Both the position numbers and the translations under genes were made by a program. A model generated the notes under the pieces. It was not told the origin of the DNA and made no database searches. It saw only the letters and a program-made list of their open reading frames with translations. 64,000 bases of DNA from Halorientalis sp. IM1011. Its GTDB lineage: Archaea; Halobacteriota; Halobacteria; Halobacteriales; Haloarculaceae. Positions 54,007 through 62,774 of this stretch are shown piece by piece (the first letter of the stretch is position 1; each line of letters starts with the position of its first letter). The stretch lies in assembly GCF_001989615.1 (NCBI RefSeq), contig NZ_CP019067.1:310001-374000 (forward strand), in the 5' to 3' direction.

Positions 54007-54318
54007 ATGAGCGATACCGGGGATACCGAGTTCGCGGCGGAACTCGAAACGACGTTCGTCGAGGCGTTCGAGGCCGACGAAGAGACGGCGGCAGTCGCGG
54101 CCGAGAAGGCCGCGGCCTTCCGCGAGGAGTACCACGAGGACCTCACGGTCGCGGAGTTGACCGACCGCCTGGCCGACGACAGCTACGACGCCTTCGAACA
54201 CCGGTTCGACTACACCGTCGGCAACCTCGCGGCCGCCGTCGACGATTGCACCGACTCGCGGCAGTTCCGGATCGCCGGCTTCGGCGACCTGGCAGCCGAT
54301 CCCGACCAGGGCGCCTGA
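54007..54318 (+). CDS. small acidic helical protein of unknown function
   Basis: 103 residues from ATG at 54007 (MSDTGDTEFAAELETTF), almost entirely helical and strongly acidic. Segments FVEAFEADEETAAVAAEKAAAF and LTVAELTDRLAD suggest a small bundle. The frame extends upstream to 53947, but that part has no haloarchaeal character. No family is recognised. Confidence 0.6.
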   Translation: MSDTGDTEFAAELETTFVEAFEADEETAAVAAEKAAAFREEYHEDLTVAELTDRLADDSYDAFEHRFDYTVGNLAAAVDDCTDSRQFRIAGFGDLAADPDQGA

Positions 54319-54345
54319 CAGGCGCCAGCGAGGTCGACTGGCCGC

Positions 54346-55329
54346 TCAGAGCGGCCAGGTCCCGTCGTCGCGATCGCCGAGTCGCTCGCGCGTGTCGGCG
54401 GTCAGGGAGTACGTTCCGTCGTCGTCTCTCTCGATGTCGCCGGCGCGGGTCAGATGATCGAGGTGAGCCGACGCCTCGCCGGGCCCGTGGAGGACGTGGA
54501 TGTCGTCGAGGTCGCCGAACAGGTCGGCGCTGACCTCCCACGCGTTCGACGGGCCGAGGTCGTCGAGCGCCCGGAGGACGCGGTAGGCCCGTTCCTCGTG
54601 GTGATGGATGATCTCCTCGGCACGTCCTGTGGGGTCGTCGATGGGGTCGCGGTGGCCGGGCCAGGCACGCTCGAAGTCGGCCTCGGCGATCCGGCCGAGC
54701 GTGTCGAGGTACCGCTCCAGCGGACGGTCGACGCGCACGTCGGCCCCACCGACGTTGGGTGTGTAGACGGGCAACACGGCGTCGCCGGTGAGCACCTCGT
54801 CGCGGTCGGTCATGACGAACGAGCTGAGGCCGGCGGTGTGGCCGGGCGTGTGCAGCACTTCCAGCGTGGTCTCACCTACGTCGAAGCGGTCGCCGTCCTC
54901 GAACGTCTCGACTTCTGCTCCGGCCGCGTGGTGGTCGACGCCGGCCTGCATGACGGTCAGCAGCGTCTCCCGTCGGTCCTCGGGCATCCCCCACTCGTCG
55001 AAGGCCGCTCGCTGCTGGGCGCGGAAATCGTCCCACGCGTCGTCGTCGCCCGCGATCAGGGGCGCGTCCGCCGGGTGGGCGTAGACGGTGGCACCGCCGG
55101 CGTCCTGGATCTCGGCGGCGAGACCGGCGTGGTCGGCGTGATAGTGAGTGAGAAAGACCGCGTCGATGTCGGCGAACTCGACGCCGTGGTCTGCGAGACC
55201 GTCGGCCAGTTGCTCGCGGGTGTCGGCGGTCGCGATGCCGGTGTCGACCAGCACCGTCCGGTCGCCGGTGAACAGATAGGCGTCGTTCTCGCCCTCGAAG
55301 TACGTGTTTCCGAGCGTGATCCGATGCAT
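54346..55329 (-). CDS. metallo-beta-lactamase-fold hydrolase (LACTB2-like)
   Basis: 327 residues. The zinc motif is THYHADHAG (61-69), followed by VLHTPGHTAGLSSFV, LTGDAVLP and PGHRDPI, which supply all metal ligands of the glyoxalase-II-like branch. The C-terminal part (about 235-327: TGRAEEIIHHHEERAYRVLRAL) is a winged-helix-like tail as in LACTB2-type nucleases and thioesterase-like hydrolases. The substrate is unknown. Confidence 0.85.
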   Translation of the reverse strand: MHRITLGNTYFEGENDAYLFTGDRTVLVDTGIATADTREQLADGLADHGVEFADIDAVFLTHYHADHAGLAAEIQDAGGATVYAHPADAPLIAGDDDAWDDFRAQQRAAFDEWGMPEDRRETLLTVMQAGVDHHAAGAEVETFEDGDRFDVGETTLEVLHTPGHTAGLSSFVMTDRDEVLTGDAVLPVYTPNVGGADVRVDRPLERYLDTLGRIAEADFERAWPGHRDPIDDPTGRAEEIIHHHEERAYRVLRALDDLGPSNAWEVSADLFGDLDDIHVLHGPGEASAHLDHLTRAGDIERDDDGTYSLTADTRERLGDRDDGTWPL

Positions 55330-55484
55330 ACGATAGCAGATATTCTCGACGGGGGAGGACTTAAACCCGGCGAGAATCTTAACGGCGTTTCGGTCGCCCG
55401 GAACTTATTTTTCCAATGGTAACGATGGGCCGGTATGTCCGTCCGGCCGACAGCGGAGCGCGGCGTCCGGGAGCACCTCTAAGC

Positions 55485-56360
55485 ATGTCCGAGACACGGT
55501 ACACACACGAGGAGTGGTCCAGCGAGCAAAGCGACGCGTCCGTCTCCGTCGACGGGCACGATCTGTCGGTCGCCTTCTTCGACTCGGCGGAGGAGGGCGA
55601 GGTCGACACCGCGAACGAGGACCCGCCGATCGTCTTCCTGCACGGGATTCCGACGTGGTCGTACCTCTGGCGGGACGTGGCGCCGGCCGTCGCCGAGGCG
55701 ACCGACCGTCGGGTGATCGTCCCCGATATGCTCGGGTACGGCAACTCGGCGATGCACGACGGGTTCGACCGGTCGGTCAGGGCACAGGAGCTGATGCTCC
55801 GGGAGCTGCTCGACGAACTCGAAATCGACGAGTTCGCGCTGGTCGCTCACGACATCGGCGGCGGCGCGGCGGTCCGGTACGCCGCCCACCGGCCCGGCGA
55901 GGTATCCGACCTCGTGATGGCCAACGCCGTCTGTTACGACTCCTGGCCGGTCGAGTTCATCTCGAACCTCGGCCTGCCCGACACCGCCGATCAAGCGCCC
56001 GAGGAGTTTCAGTCGATGCTCGAGGGAGCCTTCCGGCAGGGGCTCTACGGCGACGATGCCGACGAGACGTTCGTCGAGGGGATCGCCGCACCGTGGACGA
56101 CCGAGACCGGACAGGTCTCGCTCTGTCGGAACGCAGTGGCCACGAACACCAACCACACGACGGAGATCGACTACGGCCAGATCGAGGCCGACCTGCTCTG
56201 TCTCTGGGGGGCCGACGACGTGATGCAGCCGCTAGAGTACGGACAGCGACTGGCCGAGGAGGTCGGTGGCGAGGTGGTCGAACTCGACGCCTACCACTGG
56301 GTCGTCGAGGATCGCCCCGAGCGGTTCGCCGAGGAAGTGTCACAGTTTCTCGCGGAGTGA
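55485..56360 (+). CDS. alpha/beta hydrolase of the haloalkane-dehalogenase/epoxide-hydrolase type
   Basis: 291 residues from ATG at 55485. FLHGIPTWSYLW (51-62) is the oxyanion-side motif, and the nucleophile elbow reads VAHDIGGG with Asp123 rather than Ser. That is the nucleophile type of dehalogenases and epoxide hydrolases. The acid lies near LCLWGADDVMQP and the base is about His271 (AYHWVVED). The in-frame ATG at 55416 would add a poorly conserved stretch. A role in detoxification is inferred. Confidence 0.8.
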   Translation: MSETRYTHEEWSSEQSDASVSVDGHDLSVAFFDSAEEGEVDTANEDPPIVFLHGIPTWSYLWRDVAPAVAEATDRRVIVPDMLGYGNSAMHDGFDRSVRAQELMLRELLDELEIDEFALVAHDIGGGAAVRYAAHRPGEVSDLVMANAVCYDSWPVEFISNLGLPDTADQAPEEFQSMLEGAFRQGLYGDDADETFVEGIAAPWTTETGQVSLCRNAVATNTNHTTEIDYGQIEADLLCLWGADDVMQPLEYGQRLAEEVGGEVVELDAYHWVVEDRPERFAEEVSQFLAE

Positions 56361-56423
56361 ACACCTGTAACAAAAGGATAAAATGAATCTACATACCACC
56401 ACACAATCGATGGAGGGAGACGC

Positions 56424-56945
56424 GTGAGCGCCGATCAGAATCCACCGGACTGGGAGTTCAAGGAACGGGACGTGTTGATACTGCGCGAGCTATCCCGGGA
56501 CCCACAGCTGTCCTCGCGTGACCTGGCGCGCATCCTCGAAACGGAACACGACATCGAGGTGTCCCACGTCACCGTCAGCGAGTCGATCCGCGGGATGCGC
56601 GAGGAGGGCGTCTTCCGCGAGGCGATCATCCCCAACGAGGAGTACTTCATCTTCGGGATGTTCGAGTTCAAGATCAACCCCGAGCACTTCGAGGAGGGCT
56701 GGCGTGACGCCATGGAGTACATCCGGGACTCGCCGAACACGCTGATGTACTTCCTCTCGGACGGCGAGTACCAGTGGAAGTCGGTGATGATGTTCCCCGA
56801 CCGCCAGACCGAGTCCAAGTGGATCCACGACTTCTACAAGGAACACGGCGAGGTCGTCGACAACCTCCGCAACTCCGTCGTCCACAACGTCCTCAAGTTC
56901 CGGACCGACCCGGAGATCTTAGAGACACTCCACGAGGACGACTGA
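56424..56945 (+). CDS. winged helix-turn-helix regulator (Lrp-like)
   Basis: 173 residues with a GTG start at 56424, preceded by a clear GGAGGGA Shine-Dalgarno; an ATG slightly upstream runs into a stop after five codons. The N-terminal winged helix has LRELSRDPQLSSRDLARIL and VSHVTVSESIRGM (about 18-62). A C-terminal domain with YFIFGMFEFKINPE and VMMFPDRQTESKW may bind ligand. It lies between the hydrolase and the beta-oxidation operon and may regulate that region. Confidence 0.8.
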   Translation: MSADQNPPDWEFKERDVLILRELSRDPQLSSRDLARILETEHDIEVSHVTVSESIRGMREEGVFREAIIPNEEYFIFGMFEFKINPEHFEEGWRDAMEYIRDSPNTLMYFLSDGEYQWKSVMMFPDRQTESKWIHDFYKEHGEVVDNLRNSVVHNVLKFRTDPEILETLHEDD

Positions 56946-56969
56946 GAAAACGCCCCGTCCGCTCTCCCG

Positions 56970-57416
56970 TCAGGTCACCAGCGAGAGCATCTCACAGGAC
57001 AACACCGTATCGCCGGCCTGTGTGACCACGTCGATGTCGTACCGGACGACGCCGGTCGCGACCGGGTGATCTCGCCGTTCTTTTTCCAGAACCTCGATTT
57101 CGACGTGGATCGTGTCGCCGATGAACGTCGGCCCGACGAACCGCACCTCGTCGATGCCGTAGAACGCGACTACGGCGTCGCGTTCCTTCTCCGATCGGGA
57201 TTGCCAGAGCAGCCCCGTCGCGACCGAGAACACGAGCATGCCGTGGGCGATCCGCTCACCGAACTCGGAGTCGGCCATCGTCTCCGCGTCGGTGTGGAGG
57301 TGGTTGAAGTCGCCGCTGACGCCGGCGAAGTTCATCACGTCCGCCTCCGTGATCGTCCGACCCTTGGTCTCGCGCTGTTCGCCGATCTCGACGGTCTCGA
57401 AGTAACTCTCTGTCAT
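56970..57416 (-). CDS. MaoC-like (R)-specific enoyl-CoA hydratase
   Basis: 148 residues, a hotdog fold. The hydratase motif is seen as DVMNFAGVSGDFNHLHTD (about 25-42), with catalytic Asp36 and His41. It hydrates trans-2-enoyl-CoA to the (R)-3-hydroxy form, feeding polyhydroxyalkanoate or other routes. It overlaps the PaaI-type gene by four bases (ATGA) and is the last gene of the operon that starts with the HADH/ECH fusion. Confidence 0.9.
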   Translation of the reverse strand: MTESYFETVEIGEQRETKGRTITEADVMNFAGVSGDFNHLHTDAETMADSEFGERIAHGMLVFSVATGLLWQSRSEKERDAVVAFYGIDEVRFVGPTFIGDTIHVEIEVLEKERRDHPVATGVVRYDIDVVTQAGDTVLSCEMLSLVT

Positions 57417-57898
57417 ATGTCGCTGTCCGTGAACAGCCGGTAGGTCGTCGCGCCGATGGCCACGATCTTCTCCTCGCCGTCGTCGGTCTCGCCGGTGACG
57501 GTGACCCGTGTGACGCCGGTCGACGTGCCCGATCGGATGACCGCTGCCTCGACCTCGATATCGGAGGTCGCCGGCCGGACGTACTTCACGTCCAGATCCG
57601 TGGTGGCGAGCGTCGTCTCCATCGGGTCGTCCATCGTGGTCCGGAGCGCGAAGGCGCTACAGGTGTCGATCAGCGTAGCGGTCACGCCGCCGTGGATCGT
57701 CCCCGTCACCCAGTTGGCGAGTTTCTCCTGGTAGGGGAGGTGCATGACCGCGCGACCTTCCTCCAGATCCTCGACCGAGATGTTCAGCCACGAGAGGTAG
57801 CCGTGGTTCTCCAGGACGTACGCGGCGACCTCCGCGCTGGGGGCGTCCGGGTCTATGTCCATCGGTCCCCCGGGCCCGCCGTCACCGTCTTCCGCCAT
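57413..57898 (-). CDS. PaaI-type acyl-CoA thioesterase (hotdog fold)
   Basis: 161 residues. The PaaI pattern is visible: LPYQEKLANWVTGTIHGGVTATLIDTCSAFA (about 54-84), with the conserved His-Gly-Gly, and TTDLDVKYVRPA (about 97-108). It hydrolyses (hydroxy)acyl-CoA thioesters. It starts one base after the stop of the fusion gene and overlaps the MaoC gene, so it is a fixed part of this operon. Confidence 0.9.
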   Translation of the reverse strand: MAEDGDGGPGGPMDIDPDAPSAEVAAYVLENHGYLSWLNISVEDLEEGRAVMHLPYQEKLANWVTGTIHGGVTATLIDTCSAFALRTTMDDPMETTLATTDLDVKYVRPATSDIEVEAAVIRSGTSTGVTRVTVTGETDDGEEKIVAIGATTYRLFTDSDI

Positions 57899-59857
57899 CT
57901 ACTTGCCCTCGAACTCGGGGTCGCGGTCCTCGGCGAACGCGGAGGTGCCCTCCAGCACGTCTTCGGTACTCAGGAGGAGCCCGAAGCTCTGGCTCTCCAT
58001 GGTCAGCGCCGCTTCGAGGCTGGCGTCCTCGCCGCGGTTCATGACCTTCTTGGCGTAGTCGAGCGCGACCGGCGGCCCCTCGACGATGTCGTCGACGAAC
58101 TCCGCACACACATCGTCGAACTCCTCGGGCTCGACGGCGCGGTTGATGAGGCCCCAGTCCTCGGCCTTCTCGGCGGAGATGCGCTCGCCGCGGAAGACGA
58201 GTTCCTTCGCGCGAGCCTCGCCGATCATCCGCATCGTGCGCTGGGTGCCGCCGCCGCCCGGCAGCAGGCCGAGGTTGATCTCCGGGAAGCCGAACTCGGA
58301 GTCGGTGGTCGCGACCCGGAGGTCACACGCGAGCGCGAGTTCGTGCCCGCCGCCGAGACAGAAGCCGTCGATCTTGGCGATGGTGGGCTTGGGGAAGTCG
58401 TTGACCGTCTCGAACATCGAGGTGATGGTGCCCCGCTCCCAGGGTTTCGCGCCCGCGAAGCCACCGATGTCCGCACCGGCACAGAACGCGCGGTCGCCGG
58501 CACCCTCGAAGGTGACCACGCGGACCTCCTCTGGGTCGGCGTTGTTCAGGACGTGTTCGATCTCGTCCATCAGGTCCTCGTTCAGGGCGTTCATCCGCTC
58601 GGGCCGGTCGAGTTCGATGGCCAGCACTTCGCCGTCTTCGAGGACGTTCAGCGTGCGGTACTCGCGGTCGCCGTCGTCGCCGCCGTACTCGTAGAAGCCC
58701 TGCCCGGCGTCCTCGCCGGTGTGGCCCCCGTTGACGAGTTCGACGAGGTAGTCCGCGGGGTCGTACCGCTCGGCCTCGGTCTGTTCGTGCAGGGTCTCCA
58801 GTTTGTCGAGGACCTGATCCAGCCCGATCTTGTCCGCGCGCCGGCAGGGGCCTTCGGGGAAGCCCGCACCCAGACGCATCCCGGTGTCGATGGCGTCGGG
58901 GGTGGCGACGTCGTTGCCGATGAGCTTCGCGGCCTCGTTGATCATCCGGGCCTCGATGCGGAGCCAGTCGAACTCCTCGGTCACGTCCTCGTGGCCGTAG
59001 TCAGCACCGTCGCCGTCCTCGTAGTCGTAGTAGCCCTTCCCCGTCTTCTGGCCGAGTTCGTCGGCCTCGACCTTCTCCTCGACGATGGGCGGGACCGGCT
59101 TGCCGGCCTCCTTCCGGACGTGATAGCCGATGTCGATCCCGGTCAGGTCGCCCAGCTCGAAGGGGCCCATCGGGTAGCCCCGCTCGTGGACCATCGTGGC
59201 GTCGGCCTCGCGGATGGTGGCCTCGTCGTTGCTGACCATCCAGCCGGCCTCGTCGCCGAACGGACCGAGCACCGAGTTGACGACGAAGCCGTTCACGTCC
59301 TTCCGGACGTAGATCGGCGTCTTGGCGATGGACTCGACGAAGTCGTAGGTGGTTTCGGCGGTCTCGTCGGAGGTCTCCGCGCCGTAGATGACCTCGACGA
59401 GGTCCATCTTGACGGGCGGGTTGAAAAAGTGCATCCCGACGACCTTCTCGGGCTTGTCGGTGGCTTTGGCGATCTCCGTGATCGACAGCGAGGAGGTGTT
59501 CGAGGCGAGGATGGCGTCCTCGGGTGTGAACTCCGTGAGGTCGCCGTAGATGTCCTTCTTGAGCTCCATCTGCTCGGGCGCGGCCTCGATCACGAGGTCC
59601 ACGTCGGAGACGGCGGTCTCCAGATCGACCTCGGTGTCGATCCGGGCCATCACGTCGTCGGGGTCCTCGTCGACGATGCCCTTCTCGGAGAGCTTCTCGA
59701 GGCTCCACTGGATGTCCTCGTAGCCCTCGTCGACGATCTCCTGTTCGATGTCCCGCATCACCACGTCGTAGCCGGCGATGGCGACGACCTCCGTGATGCC
59801 GTGGCCCATGTTTCCGGCGCCGAGCACCGCGACTCGCTCGATGTCGTCAACTGACAT
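57899..59857 (-). CDS. 3-hydroxyacyl-CoA dehydrogenase/enoyl-CoA hydratase fusion
   Basis: 652 residues from ATG at 59857. The N-terminal dehydrogenase (about 1-385) has the NAD motif VLGAGNMGHG (10-19), HFFNPPVKMDLVE with the catalytic His, and FVVNSVLGPF. The crotonase part (about 395-652) has FCAGADIGGF, GGGHELALACD and PEINLGLLPGGGG with the catalytic glutamates. It is a bifunctional beta-oxidation enzyme with the dehydrogenase first, as in other archaea. A TTAAAC element about 27 bases upstream may be its promoter. Confidence 0.95.
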   Translation of the reverse strand: MSVDDIERVAVLGAGNMGHGITEVVAIAGYDVVMRDIEQEIVDEGYEDIQWSLEKLSEKGIVDEDPDDVMARIDTEVDLETAVSDVDLVIEAAPEQMELKKDIYGDLTEFTPEDAILASNTSSLSITEIAKATDKPEKVVGMHFFNPPVKMDLVEVIYGAETSDETAETTYDFVESIAKTPIYVRKDVNGFVVNSVLGPFGDEAGWMVSNDEATIREADATMVHERGYPMGPFELGDLTGIDIGYHVRKEAGKPVPPIVEEKVEADELGQKTGKGYYDYEDGDGADYGHEDVTEEFDWLRIEARMINEAAKLIGNDVATPDAIDTGMRLGAGFPEGPCRRADKIGLDQVLDKLETLHEQTEAERYDPADYLVELVNGGHTGEDAGQGFYEYGGDDGDREYRTLNVLEDGEVLAIELDRPERMNALNEDLMDEIEHVLNNADPEEVRVVTFEGAGDRAFCAGADIGGFAGAKPWERGTITSMFETVNDFPKPTIAKIDGFCLGGGHELALACDLRVATTDSEFGFPEINLGLLPGGGGTQRTMRMIGEARAKELVFRGERISAEKAEDWGLINRAVEPEEFDDVCAEFVDDIVEGPPVALDYAKKVMNRGEDASLEAALTMESQSFGLLLSTEDVLEGTSAFAEDRDPEFEGK

Positions 59858-60145
59858 GCGGGGTAGCTGTACGCCCACCGGTTTAACTCCACCGGAGCAG
59901 CGGAACACTGTTAGATTAACACAGATATCTCTCGTCTGTCGTAAAGCAGAGAGGGGTGAGCATGTGATTCGTGTTAAGACCTGCCTGGTACACCGGGTAC
60001 GGGTTGCAACCCAGGAACCCCTTCCAACGTTACCCACATATGCCTTTCGCCTTCCATCGGAAGGGATTACTACCAGGCCTTCGTGGAGCGTTAATGGTAT
60101 GCACTCTCTACACAGGACCGGTCGGGTCGCCGCGAGGTGGTCCGG
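59858..60145. promoter_or_regulatory. divergent regulatory region with inverted repeats
   Basis: The 288 bp between the fusion gene and the thiolase operon hold no gene. A 5-3-5 inverted repeat TGTTA-GAT-TAACA lies at 59909-59921. A perfect 12-bp palindrome GGGTTGCAACCC is at 60001-60012, and the hairpin CCTTCC-ATC-GGAAGG at 60050-60064. The first is a good operator candidate for a fatty-acid-responsive repressor. Confidence 0.5.
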
Positions 60146-61141
60146 ATGGCAGTGATCGACGGACACGGGGGCTACGTCCCGCTGTACCGCGTCGACAGGA
60201 GCGACGTCGCCGCACAGCACGGCGGACGGGGCCGCGGCGAGAGCGCCGTGCCGGCCCGTGACGAGAACCACGTGACGATGGCCTGCGAGGCCGCCGCCAA
60301 CGCCCTCGCCCGGAGCGGTATCGAGAGGCAGGAACTCGAAGCCGTCCTCACCGCGAGCGTGAGCGACCCCTTCGCCGAACACGGGATCGCGCCCCACGTC
60401 GCCTACCGCCTCGGTGCCACGGGCGACGTGCGGACCGAAGACCTGCGCGGGAGTCGCCGCGCGGCCACCGACGCCCTCGCGTCGGCCCAAGAGTTCGTCG
60501 CGGCGAACGACGCGCCGGCCCTCGTGGTCGGCGTCGACGTCCTTCCCGCCGACCCCGAGGCCGACGACGTGGCCGAGGCCGGTGCGGGCGCGGGCGCGGT
60601 CGTTCTCCGCCCCGACGCCGAGAGCCCGGCTGCAGAACTCACGGGCGTCGGCGAGGCGACGACCGGCTTCGTCGAACACCACCGCCGTCACGGCGAGGCC
60701 GCCGAGAGCGGCGACGCGAAGTTCGAGAGCCAGCACGGCGTCGGCGAGGCCGCTCCCCCGGCCATCGAGCGGGCGCTCGACGGAGCGGAACCCACGAAAG
60801 CCGTGGCCGTCGCACCGAACGACCGCCACGCCGGGGCCGCCCTCTCCGATGTCGAGGTCGAGCAGGTCTCGACACGCGATCGGGTCGGCGACGCCGGCGC
60901 AGCCGCCGCGCTGCTCGATCTGGCGCATATGCTCGAATCCGCCGACGTGGGCGAGACCGCCCTCGTGGTCGCCTACGGCGCGGGCGGTGCCGGCGCGGTC
61001 GCGCTGGAGACCGCGGACGGCGTCGGGACCGCCGACGCGAAGTCGGTCGCGACCTACCTCGACGCCAGCGAGCAGACGACCTACGCCAAGCACCTCGAAT
61101 ACCGCGAACCCGTCGAGTACGAGGGGGTGAAGACGCCGTGA
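60146..61141 (+). CDS. thiolase-fold (HMG-CoA synthase/KAS III-like) protein without catalytic cysteine
   Basis: 331 residues from ATG at 60146, with GAGGTGG upstream; a GTG three codons earlier is possible. It has the two-domain thiolase-fold layout of archaeal HMG-CoA synthase-like proteins: a VIDGHGGYVPLYRV start, HGVGEAAPPAIERA and GDAGAAAALLDLA. The nucleophile segment, normally with Cys, reads DLRGSRRAAT with Ser103; the only cysteine is Cys47. It is probably not a condensing enzyme, perhaps a partner of the DUF35 protein and thiolase encoded next. Confidence 0.7.
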   Translation: MAVIDGHGGYVPLYRVDRSDVAAQHGGRGRGESAVPARDENHVTMACEAAANALARSGIERQELEAVLTASVSDPFAEHGIAPHVAYRLGATGDVRTEDLRGSRRAATDALASAQEFVAANDAPALVVGVDVLPADPEADDVAEAGAGAGAVVLRPDAESPAAELTGVGEATTGFVEHHRRHGEAAESGDAKFESQHGVGEAAPPAIERALDGAEPTKAVAVAPNDRHAGAALSDVEVEQVSTRDRVGDAGAAAALLDLAHMLESADVGETALVVAYGAGGAGAVALETADGVGTADAKSVATYLDASEQTTYAKHLEYREPVEYEGVKTP

Positions 61142-61557
61142 GCGGTCCGCGATACGACCGCACGAAACGGCAGGACCAGCGTCTGATCGGCTTCGAGTGT
61201 CAGGCCTGCGGCTGGGTCTCCTTCCCCGAGGAGAAGCGGACCTGCAAGCGGTGTGGGGACGCTCCGGCCGAGATGGAGGAAGTGCAACTGCAGGAGCGCG
61301 GCGAGATCCAGACCTTCGTCGTCCAGCAGTACCTCCCGGACGACATCGAGACGCCCCAGCCCGTGGCCATCGTCGACCTGCCGCAGGAAGACGGGGACGG
61401 TGAACCAGCAAGAGCCTACGGCCTGCTGACCGAGACCGATCTGGAGGAGATCGACGTGGGCACCGAGGTCGTCGCCCGCTTCCGCGAACTGTTCAGCGAC
61501 GGCGAGCGACCGATCGACTCGTTCAAGTTCAGCGTTCCGCGGGAGGAGAAAGCATGA
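61138..61557 (+). CDS. DUF35 zinc-ribbon/OB-fold protein
   Basis: 139 residues with a GTG start at 61138 overlapping the previous stop (GTGA). An N-terminal zinc ribbon (CQACG at about 21, CKRCGD at about 36) is followed by an OB fold (about 55-125: GEIQTFVVQQYLPDD). DUF35 proteins form complexes with thiolases; in archaeal mevalonate-pathway complexes they bridge thiolase and HMG-CoA synthase. It overlaps the thiolase gene (ATGA). Confidence 0.92.
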   Translation: MSGPRYDRTKRQDQRLIGFECQACGWVSFPEEKRTCKRCGDAPAEMEEVQLQERGEIQTFVVQQYLPDDIETPQPVAIVDLPQEDGDGEPARAYGLLTETDLEEIDVGTEVVARFRELFSDGERPIDSFKFSVPREEKA

Positions 61558-62711
61558 CGGAGCCACACGTCGTCGGCGCGGGGATGATCGACTTCGGCGA
61601 ACTGTACGAGCAGAGCTTCGACGACCTGCTCGAATCGGCCTACCTCTCCCTGCTGGAGAACGTCGACAAGGGTGTCGATCCGAGCGACATCGACGCCGCC
61701 TGGTACGGCACCATCGACATCGCCAACGAGGGGTCCTCGGGGTCGGCCGTCGCCCACGCCACCGGGCTATTCGAGACGCCGATCACCCGCGTCGAGAACG
61801 CCTGCGCGACCGGGAGCGACGCCTTCCGGAACGCGGCCCAGGCCGTCAAGGCCGGCGACGCCGAGGTCGCGCTGGTCATCGGCGCGGAGAAGATGACCGA
61901 CTCCACGGAGGGGCTGATCGCCAGCGCCGCCCTCGAGCGGCTCTGGCGCGGCCGGGGCGTCACCATGCCCGCCTACTTCGGGATGCGCGCGACCCGTCAT
62001 CTGGAGGAGTACGAGACGACCCGGGAGCAGATCGCCGAGATCAGCGTCAAGAACCACGAGAACGGGACGAAGTACCCCCACGCTCACCAGCAGTTCGAGT
62101 GCTCGGTCGAGGACGTCAAGGAGTCGCCGACGGTCTCCTACCCCTTGAATCTCTACGACTGCTGTCCCGTCACCGACGGGGCGTGTGCGGTGCTGGTGAC
62201 CAGCGAGGACCGCGCCCGCGAGTTCACCGACGATCCGATCCGGGTCGCGGGCTACGGGCTCGCCAGCGACACCTTCCAGCGCGGCGCACCGGAGGCGCTC
62301 ACGAACTTCCCGGCCACCCGGCAGGCCTCCAGCCAGGCCTACGAGCGAGCCGGCCTCGGCCCCGAGGACGTCGACGTGGCCGAGGTCCACGACTGTTTCT
62401 CCATCACGGAGCTGATCACCTACGAGGACCTCGGGTTCTGCGAGGAAGGCAAAGGCGGCCAGTTCGTCGACGAGGGTCACCCACACCTCGACGGCGACAA
62501 GCCCGTCAACCCCTCGGGCGGCCTGCTCTCGAAGGGGCACCCCATCGGGGCGACGGGCGTCGCTCAGATCGCCGAGATCTTCGAGCAGTTGCGGGGCGAG
62601 GCCGGTGCCGTGCAGGTCGACGCGCCGGAGGTGGGCCTCCAGCACAACATCGGGATCGGCCGCAACGCGACCGGCGCTGTCTCTTGCGTGAATATCATGG
62701 AACGGCCCTGA
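61554..62711 (+). CDS. thiolase-family acyltransferase (SCP2/archaeal type)
   Basis: 385 residues. The nucleophile Cys84 is in VENACATGSDAF, a catalytic His in VAEVHDCFSITE near 280, and the C-terminal SGGLLSKGHPIGATG carries the second His. The pattern is that of archaeal thiolases related to SCP2 thiolase, acting on acetoacetyl-CoA or longer 3-ketoacyl-CoA. It is the third gene of the coupled operon. The three products probably form one complex. Confidence 0.92.
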   Translation: MTEPHVVGAGMIDFGELYEQSFDDLLESAYLSLLENVDKGVDPSDIDAAWYGTIDIANEGSSGSAVAHATGLFETPITRVENACATGSDAFRNAAQAVKAGDAEVALVIGAEKMTDSTEGLIASAALERLWRGRGVTMPAYFGMRATRHLEEYETTREQIAEISVKNHENGTKYPHAHQQFECSVEDVKESPTVSYPLNLYDCCPVTDGACAVLVTSEDRAREFTDDPIRVAGYGLASDTFQRGAPEALTNFPATRQASSQAYERAGLGPEDVDVAEVHDCFSITELITYEDLGFCEEGKGGQFVDEGHPHLDGDKPVNPSGGLLSKGHPIGATGVAQIAEIFEQLRGEAGAVQVDAPEVGLQHNIGIGRNATGAVSCVNIMERP

Positions 62712-62774
62712 CGCGCGAGTCGTCTCAGAGGCCGTTCAGACGGCTTATTTTGAATAATCGGGATAGAATGTCGC

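Noticed and set aside
57692-59854. A 720-codon open frame antisense to the HADH/ECH fusion
   Set aside because: Its translation is a Val/Asp/Leu-rich mirror of the fusion gene and shows no family motif.
59940-60145. A small RNA or riboswitch between the acyl-CoA operons
   Set aside because: The palindrome and hairpin are short and separate; no known riboswitch core is recognisable and no promoter/terminator pair is evident.
59971-60261. A 96-codon frame starting in the divergent promoter region
   Set aside because: It runs into the thiolase-fold gene in a different frame and becomes Arg-rich, so it is a chance frame.
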